Source of the DNA: Caulobacter sp. NIBR1757
GTDB taxonomy: Bacteria > Pseudomonadota > Alphaproteobacteria > Caulobacterales > Caulobacteraceae
Direction: 5' to 3'
Length of the DNA: 64,000 nucleotides
NCBI RefSeq assembly: GCF_027912495.1
Contig: NZ_CP115463.1
Span: 930,001 to 994,000, forward strand
Made by a program: the position numbers and the translations under genes. This document shows, piece after piece, positions 27,951 to 36,304 of this stretch; positions within the stretch are counted from its first letter, which is position 1, and each line of letters begins with the position of its first letter. The notes beneath the pieces are model-generated. The model had not been told where the DNA came from and did not search any database. It saw nothing but the letters and a program-made list of their open reading frames with translations.

Positions 27951-27960
27951 TTAAGCTCAA

Positions 27961-28563
27961 ATGACCACCGACCCCATCCTCGACGCCAAGAAGGCCGCCC
28001 TGCGCATCGAGGCCCGCCGCACGCGCAAGGCGTTGCAGGTCCAGCACCCCGAAGCCGAATGGATGATCGCCGGCCGGGCCGATGAACTCCTCCACAGCGT
28101 CAGCCTCGGGCCCGGCGTCGCCGCCCTCTACAAGGCCCTGGGCGCCGAGATCGACCCGCGGCCCCTCGGCGAGGCGTTGATGCGCAAGGGCTGGCGGCTG
28201 GCGCTGCCGGCCGTGATCGACCTCGAAGGGCCGCTGGAGTTCCGCGCCTGGGCGCCGCGCGACACACTGGCGCACGACCTCGCCGGCCTGCCCGCGCCAC
28301 TCGACAGCGCCCCGCCGGTCGCCCCCAGCCTGATCCTCGTGCCGCTGCTGGCCTTCGATCGCCGTGGGCATCGCCTCGGCCAGGGCGGCGGCTTTTACGA
28401 TCGCACCTTCGAGGCCCTGCGCCGGTCTCCCCGGCCCCCCCCCTTCGTCGGCCTGGCCTATGAGGGCCAGGAACTGGACACCATCCCGCATGGGCCGCAT
28501 GACCAGCCGCTGGATGGGATTCTGACCGAGGCGGGCTATACTGCGGCCCGAAAGGACATTTGA
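27961..28563 (+). CDS. 5-formyltetrahydrofolate cyclo-ligase
   Basis: Recycles 5-formyl-THF to 5,10-methenyl-THF with ATP. N-terminal basic helix KKAALRIEARRTRKAL; the ATP/folate site VPLLAFDRRGHRLGQGGGFYDRTF (about 127-150) is unmistakable. 200 aa. Directly downstream of 6S RNA, which is often processed from a joint transcript with this gene. Its stop overlaps the next ATG (TGATG). Confidence 0.95.
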   Translation: MTTDPILDAKKAALRIEARRTRKALQVQHPEAEWMIAGRADELLHSVSLGPGVAALYKALGAEIDPRPLGEALMRKGWRLALPAVIDLEGPLEFRAWAPRDTLAHDLAGLPAPLDSAPPVAPSLILVPLLAFDRRGHRLGQGGGFYDRTFEALRRSPRPPPFVGLAYEGQELDTIPHGPHDQPLDGILTEAGYTAARKDI

Positions 28564-29399
28564 TGCGTATCGCTTTTTTCGGGGATGTCGTCGGCCGGGC
28601 CGGCCGTGACGGACTCTCCGACCACCTGCCGGATCTGCGCCGCCGCCTGTCGCTCGACTTCGTGATCGTCAACGCCGAGAACGCCGCCGCCGGATTCGGC
28701 ATCACCGAGAACACCGCCCGCGAGCTGTACGAAGCCGGGGCCGACTGCCTGACCCTCGGCAACCACAGCTGGGACCAGAAGGAAGCGTTGACCTACATCG
28801 TCCGCGAGCCGCGGATGATCCGGCCGGCCAACTATCCGATCCTGTCCGACGCGCCTGGCCGGGGCAGCAACCTGTACGTCCTGGCCGACGGGCGGCGAAT
28901 CCTGGTCACCAACATTCTCGGCCGTGTCCACATGGACGCCATGGACGACCCCTTCGCGGCCGTGAACCGCGAACTGGACACCGCCCCGCTGGGCATCGTC
29001 GCCGACGCCGTCGTCGTCGACATGCACTGCGAGGCGACCAGCGAGAAGATGGCCATGGGCCACTTCTGCGACGGCCGCGCCAGCCTGGTGGTCGGCACCC
29101 ATACGCACGTGCCCACGGCCGACGCCCAGATCCTGCCCGGCGGCACCGCCTACCAGACCGACGCCGGGGCCTGCGCCGACTACAACAGCGTCATCGGCAA
29201 CGACAAGGAAGAGCCGCTGCGCCGCTTCACCACCAAGATCAGCCAGGGCCGCTACCGCCCGGCCGAGGGCGAGGCGACGGTGTGCGGCGTCTATGTCGAG
29301 ACCGACGACCGCACCGGCCTGGCCAAACGCATCGAGCCGATCCGCATCGGCGGGCGGCTGAAGGAAACCGTGCCGCAGGTCGCTCTGGTCAACGCCTGA
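28563..29399 (+). CDS. YmdB-type (TIGR00282) metallophosphoesterase
   Basis: 278 aa. Two-metal phosphoesterase motifs: FFGDVVGRAGRDGL (about 4-17), NAENAAAGFGIT (about 38-49), LGNHSWDQKE (about 64-73), and the histidine motif GTHTHVPTADAQILPGGTAYQTDAG. Homologues hydrolyse cyclic nucleotides such as cAMP and affect biofilm formation in Bacillus; the substrate here is not established. Co-translated with the cyclo-ligase through a one-base stop/start overlap. Confidence 0.93.
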   Translation: MRIAFFGDVVGRAGRDGLSDHLPDLRRRLSLDFVIVNAENAAAGFGITENTARELYEAGADCLTLGNHSWDQKEALTYIVREPRMIRPANYPILSDAPGRGSNLYVLADGRRILVTNILGRVHMDAMDDPFAAVNRELDTAPLGIVADAVVVDMHCEATSEKMAMGHFCDGRASLVVGTHTHVPTADAQILPGGTAYQTDAGACADYNSVIGNDKEEPLRRFTTKISQGRYRPAEGEATVCGVYVETDDRTGLAKRIEPIRIGGRLKETVPQVALVNA

Positions 29400-29456
29400 A
29401 GGTTGTCCGGCGGCGGGACGTCCCCATCTTGAGGGCTTCACCTTGCAGGAGCCCCC

Positions 29457-29870
29457 ATGACCGACCCCATCTACACCGCCAAGGCCCACGCCGTCGGCGG
29501 CCGCGCCGGCACGGCCAAGTCCGATGACGGCCATCTGGACGTCAAGCTGGGCTATCCGAAATCCATGGGCGGTGACGGGTCGGGGACCAATCCCGAGCAG
29601 CTGTTCGCGGCCGGCTACGCGGCCTGTTTCCTGGGCGCCCTGGGCCTGGTGGCGCGCGGCGCCGGGGTCAAGCTCGGTGAGCATAGCCTCGACAGCGAGG
29701 TCGATCTGATCAAGGACGACACCAGCTTCCACATCGGCGTGCGGCTGACCCTGACCGCGCCGGACCTGGACAAGGCCCAGGCGGAAGACCTGCTGCACAA
29801 GGCGCACGAGGTCTGTCCCTATTCGAAAGCGACGCGCGGCAATGTCGAGGTGACTCTGGCGGTGGCCTAG
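29457..29870 (+). CDS. ohr: Organic hydroperoxide resistance protein (Ohr/OsmC family)
   Basis: Thiol peroxidase reducing organic and fatty-acid hydroperoxides. The two reactive cysteines lie in FAAGYAACFLGAL (about residue 60) and VCPYSKATRGN (about residue 122), in the spacing typical of Ohr. 137 aa. A clear Shine-Dalgarno (GCAGGAGCC) precedes the ATG. No OhrR gene is visible nearby. Confidence 0.93.
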   Translation: MTDPIYTAKAHAVGGRAGTAKSDDGHLDVKLGYPKSMGGDGSGTNPEQLFAAGYAACFLGALGLVARGAGVKLGEHSLDSEVDLIKDDTSFHIGVRLTLTAPDLDKAQAEDLLHKAHEVCPYSKATRGNVEVTLAVA

Positions 29871-29937
29871 CCTCCCACCGGACTGCCCGGCGGCGTGACG
29901 GACGTCACAGCTGGGCGCCGGCCAATGCGCGCAAATT

Positions 29938-29971
29938 CGAGTCTCTTCAACCCTAGGGAACGGGAGACTCG
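29938..29971 (+). promoter_or_regulatory. Hairpin covering the ribosome-binding site of the next gene
   Basis: CGAGTCTC (29938-29945) and GAGACTCG (29964-29971) are perfect 8-base inverted arms around an 18-base loop. The Shine-Dalgarno-like GGGAG (29963-29967) lies in the right arm and the ATG is at 29974, so folding would hide the start site. Confidence 0.55.
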
Positions 29972-29973
29972 CC

Positions 29974-31380
29974 ATGTCCCTGCGTCGTTTGCTCAGCGTC
30001 GGTGTCGCCGTGGCGGCGCTGATCACCCCCAGCCTCGCGGCGGCGGCCCCGGCGGTCGATCCTCGAGACAAACCGCGCCCAGACGTGTCCGGCAGCCTCT
30101 GCCCGAGTTGGGACCCGCAGGTCCTGAAGCCGGGCGACGACGTCCATGTCGGCTCAATCAAGCGTAGCCGCTGCCATATCGCCCACCTGCGAGACTTCGC
30201 CGCCGCCGACCGCACCGATTGGCCGGAGGTGCGGGTGACGACCCGGGAGCTGGCCCGGTTGTACGAGGCCCGAGCGGGGCGCCAACAGGCCTGGATCGAC
30301 GGCTCGACCCTGTTCACCAGCGGAGCCAGCCTCGGCTACATCGGCAGCACCGGGGTGTCGGGCACGATGACGCTGTCCTACCTGGGCGCGGCAGCCTTGC
30401 TCCCGGTCCTGACATCGCAGTTCGTCGCCCACGAGCCGACGCGAGACCTCTACCACGCCGGCGCGATCGGCCTGTCGCAGATCGCAGCGCGCTATGAAGG
30501 CTTGTGGGAGATCAGCGACACACTCGACCGTTATGCGCTGGGCAGCGTCGATGCGGACGCAGGCGCGGTCGAGGTTTTGCGGAGCGCGAGCAATGCATGC
30601 GGCGAGGTGCCCCACGCTCTTGATCTGCTCGACGGCGCCTTGAACGGGGGGGCCGAAAGCAAGGCGCTCCTCGAGCAGGCGAAAGTCCTCTACCTAGCCT
30701 GCGAACAGTACCAGGGCGATTTGCGAACCTTGGCGTCGCAGCGGGCGGCGCTCCGCCTGGCCTTGAGAAGGGCGACCGTCAGCTACGCCACCGACGTCAT
30801 TGCCCTGGATTCGCTGATCATGCAGGCGGACCGGCAACTGCGGGCCACGCCCTTGAAGGCGCTCACCACCATGGCCGCCAGCCCGTTCAACTCGGCGAGC
30901 ACCCTGCTGACGGGCGACAACGGCCAGGCGGCCATCGCCAAGCTCAAGGCCCAGGAGGTGTTCGGAGACCTCAGCATGACGCTGTCGCCGATCCGGCTGC
31001 GTCCGACACCGACGCCCGCGTCTCGGGATACGGCCCTTCCGCTGGACAGTCTGTTCGCCATCGAAGCCGGTCTTTCCAAGGTGATCGCCGCGCCGACCAA
31101 ACCCAAGGGTGCAAAGGCCACAAAGGCCGAGGCGGCGGAGGCGAAGGCCAAAGCGGCGGGCGACAGGGCGTTGGCGAAGGATGCGGCCAAGCTTTTGCGA
31201 AGCGCCGCCCGCGAGCTCATCGCCGCCCGCAGCCTGGTCACGGATCAGTTCGTGCTCATGGCCCTGGCCGACAAACTGGTCGCTTCAACGGCGCTGGACT
31301 TCAGCTGCGACATCAAGAGCCGCAAGGTGAAGGTGGTCCTCGACGGTCCCAAGCCGCCGCCGACTCTGGAAAACAAATAG
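29974..31380 (+). CDS. Secreted protein of unknown function, 468 aa
   Basis: Signal peptide MSLRRLLSVGVAVAALITPSLAAAAP. Mature protein: a basic region with two Cys (SLCPSWDP, KRSRCHIA), a hydrophobic stretch around residues 118-150 (LGYIGSTGVSGTMTLSYLGAAALLPVLTSQFV) that may be a membrane-inserted hairpin, a helical central part, a Lys/Ala-rich linker (KGAKATKAEAAEAKAKAAG) and a C-terminus with one Cys. No family recognised. Its start site is covered by the hairpin at 29938-29971. Confidence 0.75.
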   Translation: MSLRRLLSVGVAVAALITPSLAAAAPAVDPRDKPRPDVSGSLCPSWDPQVLKPGDDVHVGSIKRSRCHIAHLRDFAAADRTDWPEVRVTTRELARLYEARAGRQQAWIDGSTLFTSGASLGYIGSTGVSGTMTLSYLGAAALLPVLTSQFVAHEPTRDLYHAGAIGLSQIAARYEGLWEISDTLDRYALGSVDADAGAVEVLRSASNACGEVPHALDLLDGALNGGAESKALLEQAKVLYLACEQYQGDLRTLASQRAALRLALRRATVSYATDVIALDSLIMQADRQLRATPLKALTTMAASPFNSASTLLTGDNGQAAIAKLKAQEVFGDLSMTLSPIRLRPTPTPASRDTALPLDSLFAIEAGLSKVIAAPTKPKGAKATKAEAAEAKAKAAGDRALAKDAAKLLRSAARELIAARSLVTDQFVLMALADKLVASTALDFSCDIKSRKVKVVLDGPKPPPTLENK

Positions 31381-31449
31381 CCGTTTCCTCTCCCGGTCCG
31401 GCCGCTATGGTGATCTCGAACGACCGTATAAACCGGCCTCCGAGGATCC

Positions 31450-34400
31450 ATGGCTTTCAAGCGCCTGCTCATCGCCAATCGTGGCGAGATCGCCATCCGT
31501 ATCGCCCGGGCGGCGGCCGGTCTTGGCCTGACCAGCGTGGCGCTCTACGCCCGGGACGACGCCCAGAGCCTGCATGTCCGCTCCGCCGACGAGGCAATCG
31601 CCCTGACCGGCAGCGGCCCGGCGGCCTATCTCGACGTCCCGGGCGTCATCGCCGCGGCCCGGGCCGCCCAGTGCAACGTCATCCATCCGGGCTACGGCTT
31701 CCTGTCCGAGAATGCCGCCTTCGCCCGCGCCTGCGCCGCGGCCGGCATCGTCTTCATCGGTCCCTCGCCGGACGCCCTGGAAACCTTCGGCGACAAGGCC
31801 GCGGCCCGGGCCCTCGCCGCCCGTCTGAACGTGCCGCTGCTGGCCGGTACCGGGGCCATCGAGGCGGCGGGGGCCGAGCGCTTCCTGGCCGAGCACGGGG
31901 CCATGATGCTGAAAGCCGTGGCCGGCGGCGGCGGGCGGGGCATGCGGATCGTGCGGCCCGGCGACGACGTGAAGGCCGCCCACGCCGCCTGTTCGCGCGA
32001 GGCCCAGGCGGCGTTCGGCGACGGGGCGGTCTATGCCGAATGGCTGGTCGACAACGCCCGCCACATCGAGGTGCAGGTGGCCGGCGACGCGGCGACCTGC
32101 GTGGCCGTCGGCGAGCGCGACTGCTCGGTTCAACGCCGCCATCAGAAGATCATCGAGATCGCCCCGGCGCCGGCCCTGGGCGAGCGGCTGCGCGCCGCCC
32201 TGCATGAGGCGGCGGTGAAGCTGTGCAGCGCCAAGCACCTCAAGGGCCTGGCCACTGTCGAATTTCTGGTCGATGCCGCCTCCGGCCGCTTCGCCTTCAT
32301 CGAGACCAACGCCCGGCTGCAGGTCGAGCACACAGTCACCGAAGAGGTCACCGGCCTCGACCTGGTGCAGATCCAGATCAACCTCGCCGCCGGCGCCTCC
32401 CTGGCCAAGCTGGGCCTCAGCGAAACACCGCCCTTCAAGGGCGCCGCCATCCAGGCGCGGGTCAATCTGGAGACGCTCAACGCCGACGGTTCGGCTCAGC
32501 CGGCCGGGGGCCTGATCCGCGCCTATGAGCCGCCGACCGGACCCGGCGTGCGGGTCGATGGTTTCGGCTATGGCGGCTATGTCACCAGCCCCAGTTACGA
32601 CAGCCTGCTGGCCAAGGTCATCGTCCGCGCCTCGGACCATGCGGGGGCCGCCGCCAAGACCGCCCGCGCCCTCAAGGAATTCCGTCTCGAAGGCATCGAC
32701 AGCAACATTCCCCTGCTGCGCGCCTTGTTGGCCGAGCCGGCGGTTTCGCAAGGCCGGGCGACGACGCGGTATCTGGAGGAGAACCTCGAACGGTTGCTGG
32801 CCGAGGCCGAGGCGCTGTCTCCGGTCGAGGCCTCTGAGGTCGCCCTGGCCGAGGAGGCCGTGATCGAGGCCTTCGAGGAACTGGCCGGCGCCGAGGCCGT
32901 GCCCGCGCCGCTACAAGCCACGGTCGGCCAGATCGCGGTGTCCGAGGGCGACCTCGTGCGGCCGGGCCAGACGGTCGCCATCCTCGAAGCGATGAAGATG
33001 GAGCACGTCGTTGTCGCTCCGGTCGGCGGACGGGTCGAGCGGGTGGCGGCGGAACGGGGACAGACCCTGCTCAAGGGCCAGCCGCTGCTGTTCATCTCGG
33101 CTGAGGATATCGAGGGCCTGGAAGCGGATGTTGAAGAGGCGGGCGATCCGGACGGTATTCGCCCCGACCTGCAGGAGGTCATCGACCGTCATGCCTTCAC
33201 CCTCGACGCCAATCGTCCGGAGGCGGTCGCCAAACGCCGCCGCACCGGCCATCGCACAGCGCGGGAGAACATCGACGACCTGGTCGATCAGGGCAGCTTC
33301 GTCGAGTACGGCGCCCTGGCCATCGCCGCCCAGCGCCGCCGCCGCACGGTCGAGGACCTGATCGCCAACACGCCGGCCGACGGCATCATCACCGGCATCG
33401 GCACGGTCAACGGCGCGCTGTTCTCGCCTGAGAAGGCGCGGGTCGCCGCCCTGGCCTACGACTTCACCGTGCTGGCCGGCACGCAAGGACACTTCAATCA
33501 CAAGAAGACCGACCGGCTGCTCGGCATCGTCGACGAACAGAAGCTGCCCGTCATCTGGTACGCCGAGGGCGGCGGCGGGCGGCCGGGCGACACCGACGCC
33601 ATCGGGGTGGCGGGGCTGGACGTCACCACCTTCGGCAAGATGGCCGAGCTGGCCGGCGAGGTGCCCAAGATCGCCATCGTCGCTGGCCGCTGCTTTGCCG
33701 GCAACGCCGCCATCGCCGGGCTGTCGGAGGTGCTGATCGCCACCAGGGACTCCAACCTCGGCATGGGCGGGCCGGCGATGATCGAGGGCGGTGGCCTGGG
33801 TGTCTTCAAGCCTGAAGACATCGGCCCCGCCGCCACCCAATGGGCCAACGGCGTCATCGACATCCTGGCCGAGGACGAGGCCCACGCCACGCGGCTGGCC
33901 AAGCATGCCCTTTCGATGTTCCAGGGCGACCTCGCCGAATGGACGGCGCCGGACCAGCGGGACCTGCGTCGGGCCATCCCGGAGAACCGCCTGCGGGTCT
34001 ACGACATTCGCGCCGTTATCGAGGGCCTGGCCGACGCCGGCTCGTTCCTGGAGCTTAGGCGCGGCTTCGCGGCCGGCATGGTCACCGGCTTCATCCGGAT
34101 CGAGGGCCGGCCCATGGGGCTGATCGCCAACGATCCCAAGCATCTGGGCGGCGCCATCGACTGTGACGGGGCCGAGAAGGCCGCCCGCTTCCTGCAGCTG
34201 TGCGACGCTTTTGACCTGCCGCTGGTCAGCCTCTGCGACACCCCCGGCTTCATGGTCGGACCGGAAAGCGAGGACGCCGGCGCGGTTCGCCGGGTCTCGC
34301 GCCTGTTCGTGGCCGGAGCCAAGTTCGGGCCGCCCCTGTTCACCCTGGTTCTGCGCAAGGGCTATGGGCTGGGGGCCCAGGCCATGGCCGGCGGCGGCTT

Positions 34401-34704
34401 CCATTCCCCCAACTTCATCGCCAGCTGGCCGACCGGCGAGTTCGGCGGCATGGGTCTCGAGGGGGCGGTCAAGCTCGGCTATCGCAAGGAGTTGGAAGCG
34501 GAGACCGATCCGGCCAAGAACAAGGAGCTGTTCGACCGGCTGGTGGCCAACATGTACGCCCGCGGCAAGGCGACCAGCATGGCGGCGGCGCTGGAGATCG
34601 ACGCGGTCATCGACCCGGCCGATTCCCGCCGCTGGGTGATGGCTGGGCTGCAGAGCGCGAAGAAGCGCCGCAAGCCGGAGCGGCGCTGGGTCGATATGTG
34701 GTGA
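31450..34704 (+). CDS. Single-chain biotin-dependent acyl-CoA carboxylase (BC-BCCP-CT)
   Basis: 1084 aa carrying all activities of an acyl-CoA carboxylase in one polypeptide. Biotin carboxylase, about 1-445: LLIANRGEIAIRIARAA, HPGYGFLSENAAFA, KAVAGGGGRGMRIV, FIETNARLQVEHTVTEE. Biotin carrier, about 495-565, with EAMKMEH and biotinylated Lys516. Carboxyltransferase, about 590-1084: YAEGGGGRPGDTDA, GRCFAGNAAIAGL, LCDTPGFMVGPESE, RKGYGLGAQAMAGGG. The layout matches the single-chain long-chain acyl-CoA carboxylase known from mycobacteria and some alphaproteobacteria. Substrate length is not readable from sequence. Some pipelines mislabel the N-terminus as carbamoyl-phosphate synthase. Confidence 0.9.
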   Translation: MAFKRLLIANRGEIAIRIARAAAGLGLTSVALYARDDAQSLHVRSADEAIALTGSGPAAYLDVPGVIAAARAAQCNVIHPGYGFLSENAAFARACAAAGIVFIGPSPDALETFGDKAAARALAARLNVPLLAGTGAIEAAGAERFLAEHGAMMLKAVAGGGGRGMRIVRPGDDVKAAHAACSREAQAAFGDGAVYAEWLVDNARHIEVQVAGDAATCVAVGERDCSVQRRHQKIIEIAPAPALGERLRAALHEAAVKLCSAKHLKGLATVEFLVDAASGRFAFIETNARLQVEHTVTEEVTGLDLVQIQINLAAGASLAKLGLSETPPFKGAAIQARVNLETLNADGSAQPAGGLIRAYEPPTGPGVRVDGFGYGGYVTSPSYDSLLAKVIVRASDHAGAAAKTARALKEFRLEGIDSNIPLLRALLAEPAVSQGRATTRYLEENLERLLAEAEALSPVEASEVALAEEAVIEAFEELAGAEAVPAPLQATVGQIAVSEGDLVRPGQTVAILEAMKMEHVVVAPVGGRVERVAAERGQTLLKGQPLLFISAEDIEGLEADVEEAGDPDGIRPDLQEVIDRHAFTLDANRPEAVAKRRRTGHRTARENIDDLVDQGSFVEYGALAIAAQRRRRTVEDLIANTPADGIITGIGTVNGALFSPEKARVAALAYDFTVLAGTQGHFNHKKTDRLLGIVDEQKLPVIWYAEGGGGRPGDTDAIGVAGLDVTTFGKMAELAGEVPKIAIVAGRCFAGNAAIAGLSEVLIATRDSNLGMGGPAMIEGGGLGVFKPEDIGPAATQWANGVIDILAEDEAHATRLAKHALSMFQGDLAEWTAPDQRDLRRAIPENRLRVYDIRAVIEGLADAGSFLELRRGFAAGMVTGFIRIEGRPMGLIANDPKHLGGAIDCDGAEKAARFLQLCDAFDLPLVSLCDTPGFMVGPESEDAGAVRRVSRLFVAGAKFGPPLFTLVLRKGYGLGAQAMAGGGFHSPNFIASWPTGEFGGMGLEGAVKLGYRKELEAETDPAKNKELFDRLVANMYARGKATSMAAALEIDAVIDPADSRRWVMAGLQSAKKRRKPERRWVDMW

Positions 34705-35586
34705 TCAGGCGAGAGTGACCAACTCTGCCTGCAGCGGAAGATCGGCGTCCTTCGCCCGTTTGAGCAAGGCTGTCAGCTTCTCCTGCGCGACCTCGGCCGA
34801 GAAGGCGCCGCACACGGCCGCCCCCTCGCGGTCCACGGTGAGCATCACCCGTACCGCGTCGACATGATGCAGGCCGAAGATGTCCTCCAGGGCGGAGACC
34901 ACGAACGCCATGGGCGTCTTGTCGTCGTCGAGCAGACGCACCTGCACCGGGCCCTCGCAGGGAAGCGCGATGTCTCTGGCTGCGGAGTCGGCGATGGCCT
35001 GGTATTCTTCGCCGGCGCGGGGAGCGTTGCGGGCAAACTTGATCAGTTCCTTTTCCGGGCCGAGGGGGACTTGAGCCGCTACCCTGGCCATCCAGGCGCG
35101 TCCTTCGTCGTTCCGGGAACGCTCGAAGCAAACCAGAGCCATCAGGAACTGCCCCCAAACGCTTTCCGGGTCGAGCCGCAGAGCCTCGGCCAGCCGGCGA
35201 TCAGCCTCCTCAAGTTCGCCTGTCTTGAAGGCAGCGTGACCGAGACTGGTCAGCGCGATTACCCTCGGAGAACCTGAACCCAATGGTAGGCCCAGGCGGA
35301 TGAACCCGTTGAGTCCAGGCCAACGCGCCAGCTGATCGAGGAACCTTTGGGTGTGCGCCTGGGCGACCGCATAGTCCTCTCTGGCAAGCGCCAGTTGGCC
35401 GCGCCTGAGTTCCGTCGGCAGATGGCGATGCAGCAGATAGGGCAGGGCGCCGAAGGTCAGGCCGACGCCGACAAGCAGGAACGGCGAATGGTGGTCGAGC
35501 GTCACCGCCAGCCCGAAGATCAGGCCGATGGCCAACAACACGAGATAGACGACCCTCGCGAGGAGATCGCCAAGCCATCGCTTCAA
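34705..35586 (-). CDS. Membrane-anchored TPR protein with C-terminal ClpS domain
   Basis: 293 aa from TTG at 35586, overlapping the DUF465 stop (TTGA); the longer open frame is the DUF465 gene in another frame. Residues ~8-28 and 35-53 are membrane segments, ~108-142 is a TPR (SLGHAAFKTGELEEADRRLAEALRLDP), and ~213-290 aligns without gaps to the ClpS N-end-rule adaptor: LDDDKTPMAFVVSALEDIFG, MLTVDREGAAVCGAFSAEVAQEKL. Relative to E. coli ClpS, the ClpA-contact residues Glu79 and Lys84 are kept (Glu265, Lys270), as are Asp35 and Met40 (Asp221, Met226), but Asn34 and His66, which hold the N-degron amino group, are Asp220 and Asp252. I infer a membrane-bound Clp adaptor with changed specificity. 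Confidence 0.82.
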   Translation of the reverse strand: MKRWLGDLLARVVYLVLLAIGLIFGLAVTLDHHSPFLLVGVGLTFGALPYLLHRHLPTELRRGQLALAREDYAVAQAHTQRFLDQLARWPGLNGFIRLGLPLGSGSPRVIALTSLGHAAFKTGELEEADRRLAEALRLDPESVWGQFLMALVCFERSRNDEGRAWMARVAAQVPLGPEKELIKFARNAPRAGEEYQAIADSAARDIALPCEGPVQVRLLDDDKTPMAFVVSALEDIFGLHHVDAVRVMLTVDREGAAVCGAFSAEVAQEKLTALLKRAKDADLPLQAELVTLA

Positions 35587-35810
35587 GCCAACAGATCCGG
35601 AGTCAGCATGTTCTCCAGCTTTACGATCTGGTCGCGCAGGACCAGCTTCTGCTTCTTGAGCCGGGCGATCTGAAGCTGGTCGGGCGTCGGCATCTGGCCG
35701 AGCGCCTCGACGGCCGCGTCGAGATCCTGGTGCTTCTGCCGCAGTTCCAGCAGCTGGGCCCGGATCTCGACGTTGGGCATGGGGATCATTTCCCCGTCGT
35801 TGTCGGCCAT
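35583..35810 (-). CDS. DUF465 (YdcH-like) small protein
   Basis: 75 aa. The family pattern of two short helices, IRAQLLELRQKHQDLDAAVEAL and LQIARLKKQKLVLRDQIVKLE, is clear. Start ATG 35810; internal ATGs at codons 8 and 11 are possible alternatives. It overlaps the TPR-ClpS gene through TTGA, which suggests coupled translation. Function of the family is unknown. A second member lies 1.2 kb away on the other strand (36989-37162). Confidence 0.85.
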   Translation of the reverse strand: MADNDGEMIPMPNVEIRAQLLELRQKHQDLDAAVEALGQMPTPDQLQIARLKKQKLVLRDQIVKLENMLTPDLLA

Positions 35811-35863
35811 CCACCGTCCCCAAACGCAAATCGCAGGCTGCCGAGTCTAGCAGACCCGAAGCC

Positions 35864-36304
35864 TCATTCCAGCGCCGTTGCGAGCCTCTGCAGCGCTTCC
35901 GGCGGCGGCGGATCGCCCCAGGTCTCGCCGGCCCGGACCAGGGCGGGCAGGGCGGCGCCCGGCCGGGGCGTCGAGAGGCCGGCCAGGGAGGTCATCAGCA
36001 GCTTTTCGAGGTCGAGCTCGACGGCCTTGACGGTTTCGCGGACGGCCAGCCGGGCCGCGTCATCGACCGGGCCGAGCGGATTTTTCAACGCCCGCCGCGA
36101 CTGGCGGACAGGCCCCAGGATCGTCGCCTCCCAGTGGCGGGCCAGTTCGGCGCCGTCGGCCAGGGCGGCGTCGGGCGGCGAGGCCCAGGCGGCCCAGAGC
36201 AGGTAGGCGGTCTGCTGGCCATGGTCGTCCTGAAGGCTGAGGCAGGCCTCGCCGACGCCCGGCCGGTCGTAGGCGGCCAGCGCCCAATCCCAGAAGTCGT
36301 TCAT
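35864..36304 (-). CDS. TIGR02444 family protein
   Basis: 146 aa, MNDFWDWALAAYDRPGVGEACLSLQDDHGQQTAYLLWAAWA: the N-terminal half is diagnostic of this small family of unknown function. Start overlaps the ubiX stop (ATGA). Fifty-three bases separate it from the DUF465 gene, so ubiX, this gene, DUF465 and TPR-ClpS probably share a transcript. Confidence 0.87.
   Translation of the reverse strand: MNDFWDWALAAYDRPGVGEACLSLQDDHGQQTAYLLWAAWASPPDAALADGAELARHWEATILGPVRQSRRALKNPLGPVDDAARLAVRETVKAVELDLEKLLMTSLAGLSTPRPGAALPALVRAGETWGDPPPPEALQRLATALE

Noticed and set aside
31450..32800. Carbamoyl-phosphate synthase large chain as identity of the N-terminal part
   Set aside because: The ATP-grasp module is of biotin carboxylase type and is followed by a biotin carrier motif EAMKMEH and a carboxyltransferase.
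35587..35829. N-terminal extension of the TPR-ClpS protein upstream of the TTG
   Set aside because: It is the DUF465 gene read in another frame; the protein part is Arg/Ala/Pro-rich and has no ATG near the membrane helices.
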